Below, piece by piece: positions 59,722-64,000 of a stretch of 64,000 bases of DNA (position 1 is the stretch's first letter; each line of letters begins with the position of its first letter). The DNA is from an uncultured Acidimicrobiales bacterium. Its GTDB lineage: Bacteria; Actinomycetota; Acidimicrobiia; Acidimicrobiales; Bin134. Below the pieces are notes generated by a model that was given only the letters and a program-made list of their open reading frames with translations, was not told where the DNA came from and ran no database searches. Position numbers and translations under genes: made by a program. The DNA lies in the NCBI GenBank assembly GCA_951813325.1, contig OX638350.1, positions 917,029 to 981,028 of the forward strand, in the 5' to 3' direction.

Positions 59722-60233
59722 CCAATGTCCAGCGGGTCGCCGCACGAGGGCATCCGGTTGCGATCGGCGAAGGCATCCAACAGGGCGTCAACCCCTTCTC
59801 CTCGCTCCACGCTCACCCGGAACTGGCGGTCTTCTCCGGCCCGGAGGGCCACTGCGTGGGCCAGACGATCGTTGAGATAGCTCTCCCAGCTGCCCAGCCA
59901 CAAACCCACTAGCTCTCCGTCCTCGCCGCCGGGCGCGGAGGCGGCCAAGTCGGCTGTCATCTCGGCCAGGACTGCGGTCGAGGTTTCAATCTGGCCAGCC
60001 CGTTCATCCATGTTCACCGCGTCACGGGCCTGAGGCAGGCGGTCCAACGCGTCTCTGGCCTCAGCGCATCGGGCCTCGGCGTCGGCTACCCATTCCCGAT
60101 CTTCGAGGCGGTCGGGGTTCCCATCGCCGAAAAACCAGATCGTGGCCCCGATCCAGAAGGCGGCGAAGAGCACGACCACCGCCATTCCCACCAACCCAGC
60201 GATTCGCCCGCCCGTCACGTACTCATTCTCCAT
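59718..60233 (-). CDS. Single-pass membrane protein of unknown function
   Basis: A 171 aa protein with one N-terminal membrane helix (IAGLVGMAVVVLFAAFWIGA, then TIWFFG at about residues 10-35). An extracytoplasmic helical part follows (EWVADAEARCAEARDALDRL, then STAVLAEMTADLAASAPGGE), with cysteines at about residues 54 and 165. The end is MPSCGDPLDIG. I recognise no family. It is divergent from tyrS with about 30 bases between the starts and converges with the NUDIX gene. Confidence 0.6.
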   Translation of the reverse strand: MENEYVTGGRIAGLVGMAVVVLFAAFWIGATIWFFGDGNPDRLEDREWVADAEARCAEARDALDRLPQARDAVNMDERAGQIETSTAVLAEMTADLAASAPGGEDGELVGLWLGSWESYLNDRLAHAVALRAGEDRQFRVSVERGEGVDALLDAFADRNRMPSCGDPLDIG

Positions 60234-60262
60234 TGGCCGCTCTGGTGCGTAGCATGCGATAG

Positions 60263-61558
60263 GTGCTTGAAGAACTCGAATCCCGCGGCCTGGTGCAGGA
60301 CACCACCGATCGGGATTTGCTGGCCCGACGGCTGAACGACGGCCCGATCGGGGTGTACCACGGCATTGACCCTACGGCCAGCTCCCTGCATTTGGGCAAC
60401 CTCATCGGAGTATTGGTGCTGCGGCGGTTCCAAGAGGCCGGTCACCGGCCCATCGCCTTGGTGGGCGGGGCCACCGGCATGGTTGGCGATCCCAGCGGGC
60501 GCTCCGACGAGCGCAATCTGCTGGACGACGACACGCTGGCCGCCAACCTGGCCGGCATCAGAGGACAACTCGGGAATCTGCTGGACTTCGATGGCGATGC
60601 CGATCTGGTCAACAACTACGACTGGACCCGCCACCTCACCCTCATCGAGTTTCTGCGCGACACCGGCAAGCACGCCACCGTGAACCAGATGGCGGCCAAG
60701 CACTCGGTGCGCAGCCGCATGGAGAGCGAGAGCGGCATCTCCTACACCGAGTTCACCTACATGCTCTTGCAGGCCTACGACTTCTGGTGGCTGCATGCCC
60801 ACCAGGAGTGCGAGCTCCAGATCGGGGGCTCTGATCAGTGGGGCAACATCACCGCCGGGGTGGATCTCATCCGCCGCCGCTCGGGGGCTCAGGTCCACGG
60901 CCTCACCTGGCCGCTGCTCACTCGATCCGACGGAGCAAAGTTCGGCAAAACCGCCGAAGGAGCGGTATGGCTCGACCCCGAGCGCACCAGCCCCTACCTC
61001 TTCCACCAGTACTTCGTGCAGGTGCCCGACGAGGATGTGGTGCGCAGCCTGCTTCAGTTCACCATGTTGCCGGTGGGGGAGATCGTCGAGGTGGCCGAGG
61101 CCCATCAGCGCGATCCCGGGCGCCGGGAGGCTCAGCGCACGCTGGCCAACGAGGTCACCTCGCTGGTCCACGGCCCGGCTGCGGCCGCGGCCGCTGAGGA
61201 AGCGGCCCGAATTCTCTTCGGCTCTCCGGTCGTAGACATGGATGAGGCGGCCTTCGAGGCGGTCGCCGTCGAGGTGCCCACCTCCGACATCTCCCTCACC
61301 ACCGACGACGGGTTCGACGCCGCCTCGAACAGCTTCGACCTGGTGGAGCTGCTGGCTTCAACCGGACTGGCGACCTCAAAGGGCGACGCCCGCCGAGGCG
61401 TGGCCGAGGGGTCGGTGTACGTGAACAATGAGCGAGTTTCCGGCGAGGCCCCTGCCGTGGTCGCCGACAGTTTGCTGCACGGCCGCTACCTCCTGCTTCG
61501 GCGGGGCAAGCGCCGCCACCATCTGCTGCGAGTGGCGGGGAATGAATCCTCTGATTAA
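60263..61558 (+). CDS. tyrS: Tyrosyl-tRNA synthetase
   Basis: This 431 aa class I synthetase starts at GTG 60263. The HIGH-like motif is YHGIDPTASSLHLGNLIGVL, the tyrosine site is YTEFTYMLLQAYDFWWLH, QIGGSDQWGNITAGVDLIRR follows, and the KMSKS-like loop is SDGAKFGKTAEGAVWLD (KFGKT, the common KFGKS variant). A C-terminal S4 RNA-binding domain has LLASTGLATSKGDARRGVAE, then GSVYVNNERVSGE. No T-box leader is seen. It is the last gene before the rRNA operon. Confidence 0.93.
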   Translation: MLEELESRGLVQDTTDRDLLARRLNDGPIGVYHGIDPTASSLHLGNLIGVLVLRRFQEAGHRPIALVGGATGMVGDPSGRSDERNLLDDDTLAANLAGIRGQLGNLLDFDGDADLVNNYDWTRHLTLIEFLRDTGKHATVNQMAAKHSVRSRMESESGISYTEFTYMLLQAYDFWWLHAHQECELQIGGSDQWGNITAGVDLIRRRSGAQVHGLTWPLLTRSDGAKFGKTAEGAVWLDPERTSPYLFHQYFVQVPDEDVVRSLLQFTMLPVGEIVEVAEAHQRDPGRREAQRTLANEVTSLVHGPAAAAAAEEAARILFGSPVVDMDEAAFEAVAVEVPTSDISLTTDDGFDAASNSFDLVELLASTGLATSKGDARRGVAEGSVYVNNERVSGEAPAVVADSLLHGRYLLLRRGKRRHHLLRVAGNESSD

Positions 61559-61594
61559 GTTGACGCTGCTGGTCAGCACCAGTAGCGTTACAAC
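61558..61594 (+). terminator. Hairpin after tyrS
   Basis: Right after the tyrS stop, GTTGACGCTGCTGGT and ACCAGTAGCGTTACAAC can form a long hairpin (about 14 pairs with one G-U and a small bulge) with a CAGC loop. No clear U-run follows. It probably ends the tyrS transcript before the rRNA operon. Confidence 0.55.
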
Positions 61595-61917
61595 TCGCCT
61601 CTGAAATGGGTAGCTCTCGAGTTGCCCGCAGTGGCAGAGCACGGTTCAGCTTGTCTGGATCGATGCGGTTCTCCCGTCAGGGTCACCGCCTCACGCTCCT
61701 TGAAAACGGAAGAGAGGACGGAAAAGCCAGTGCGGGCGACGTCTTAGCGCACCTCGCGTCTAAGTCGTCGACCTGACACAATTCCAAGGAAACCAAGTCA
61801 GGAAGGGTCTCGACCCTTTTGACTTTCCGGAATCGCTTCGTCTCGCCGAGGCAAATTAGTGAGACGAGCACTTGATCGAAGGCGGCGAATCCCTTCGGGG
61901 AGGAGTTGCTGGAGATA
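61595..61917 (+). other. rRNA leader region
   Basis: No protein gene is seen here. The stretch contains a boxA-like element GCTCCTTGAAAAC (61695-61707), a stem CCTGAC / GTCAGG (61772-61777 with 61797-61802) and a perfect hairpin AAGGGTCTCGACCCTT (61803-61818), all as expected for the transcribed leader of 16S rRNA with antitermination and RNase III processing elements. I could not identify the rRNA promoter with confidence. Confidence 0.55.
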
Positions 61918-63668
<1,751 letters not shown>

Positions 63669-64000
63669 TTCCAAGCTACGAAGAGCCAACGGTGGATGCC
63701 TTGGTGCCTACGACCGATGAAGGACGTGAGAGGCTGCGATAAGCCTCGGGGAGCTGCCGACTGAGCTTCGATCCGAGGATGTCCGAATGGGGAAACCCGA
63801 TACTTGTAAAGGGGTATCACTCCGGTGTGAACACATAGCACCGGTAGAGGGAACCAGGTGAACTGAAACATCTAAGTAACCTGTAGGAAAGGAAAGCAAC
63901 CGCGACTCCCTTAGTAGCGGCGAGCGAAATGGGAAAAGCCTAAACCGTGCCGGTGGAATAGCCTGGTGGCGTTGCCGGTTCGGTGTTGTGGGGCCTCAGA
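63669..64000 (+). rRNA. rrl: 23S ribosomal RNA, 5' part (continues beyond window)
   Basis: The conserved 5' segment AGCCAACGGTGGATGCCTTG is followed by CGATGAAGGACGTGAGAGGC, CGATAAGCCTCGGGGAGCTG and GGGGAAACCC-type helices as in bacterial 23S. The start is set by alignment to E. coli position 1. The gene runs off the right end of the window after about 330 bases. Confidence 0.95.

Overview
The window is GC-rich bacterial chromosomal DNA that looks actinobacterial, most likely class Acidimicrobiia. This rests on the 16S gene at the right end (it carries the GGTGACACGTAGGG stretch that I associate with Acidimicrobiales), several F420-type luciferase-like oxidoreductases together with an FbiD/CofC-like F420 biosynthesis gene, a mycothiol-type DinB/MDMPI enzyme, a SigK/RskA-like pair, and many GTG starts. 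A 16S database search would settle the placement.

Positions 1-8191 are a defence-like island. It holds the 3' part of a SNF2 helicase with a DUF3883 tail, an NYN-domain nuclease, a frameshifted XRE antitoxin, a tight three-gene operon (212 aa unknown, 481 aa MerR-HTH/DUF433 protein, DUF5615 PIN-like protein) and a RloA-RloB (AbiL-like) pair. A decayed ISL3-type element follows (about 8300-9453). From 9702 to 12245 lies scrambled accessory DNA: an intact F420-type oxidoreductase, a VapBC pair, a relic of a formate/nitrite-transporter gene, a second copy of the oxidoreductase 3' end, and a small toxin/antitoxin-like pair on the minus strand whose toxin frame lacks a normal start codon.

From 12270 to 16756 there is an envelope-stress cluster (PspC-LiaF-like protein divergent from a PspC-headed histidine kinase and a NarL-type regulator, a LiaFSR-like arrangement) and an FNT-family channel. 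From 16896 to 35068 there is a mixed block: an alanine-rich orphan protein, CopD-like and DUF3159-like membrane proteins, and a catabolic set (cyclase, double-length CoA-transferase, two acyl-CoA dehydrogenases, two short-chain dehydrogenases, two luciferase-like enzymes, a hydrolase, an epimerase). It is interrupted by a family of DUF2510-RDD membrane proteins in different stages of decay.

From 35088 to 45096 there are a PIG-L deacetylase and FbiD/CofC (overlapping), gpsA, an unknown 455 aa protein, rnhB, a fasciclin-domain lipoprotein beside an ECF sigma factor and an RskA-like anti-sigma factor, an Nfu-N-like protein, a membrane protein and a D-aminoacylase-like amidohydrolase. From 45218 to 48605 lie pheS and pheT. 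A HicA-like toxin/antitoxin pair is divergent from the arginine operon argC-J-B-D-F-F-R-G-H (49273-58524). That operon has tandem ARG boxes over an apparently leaderless argC promoter, and an internal tandem duplication that gives two argF genes and a chimeric argR/argD open frame between them. After mpg, a NUDIX gene, a small membrane protein and tyrS, the window ends in an rRNA operon: 16S, a spacer without tRNA, and the start of 23S.

Single-base frameshifts are seen only in accessory genes (XRE antitoxin, transposase twice, one RDD protein). The housekeeping genes read through cleanly. This favours real gene decay over poor sequence, though raw reads would be needed to be sure.
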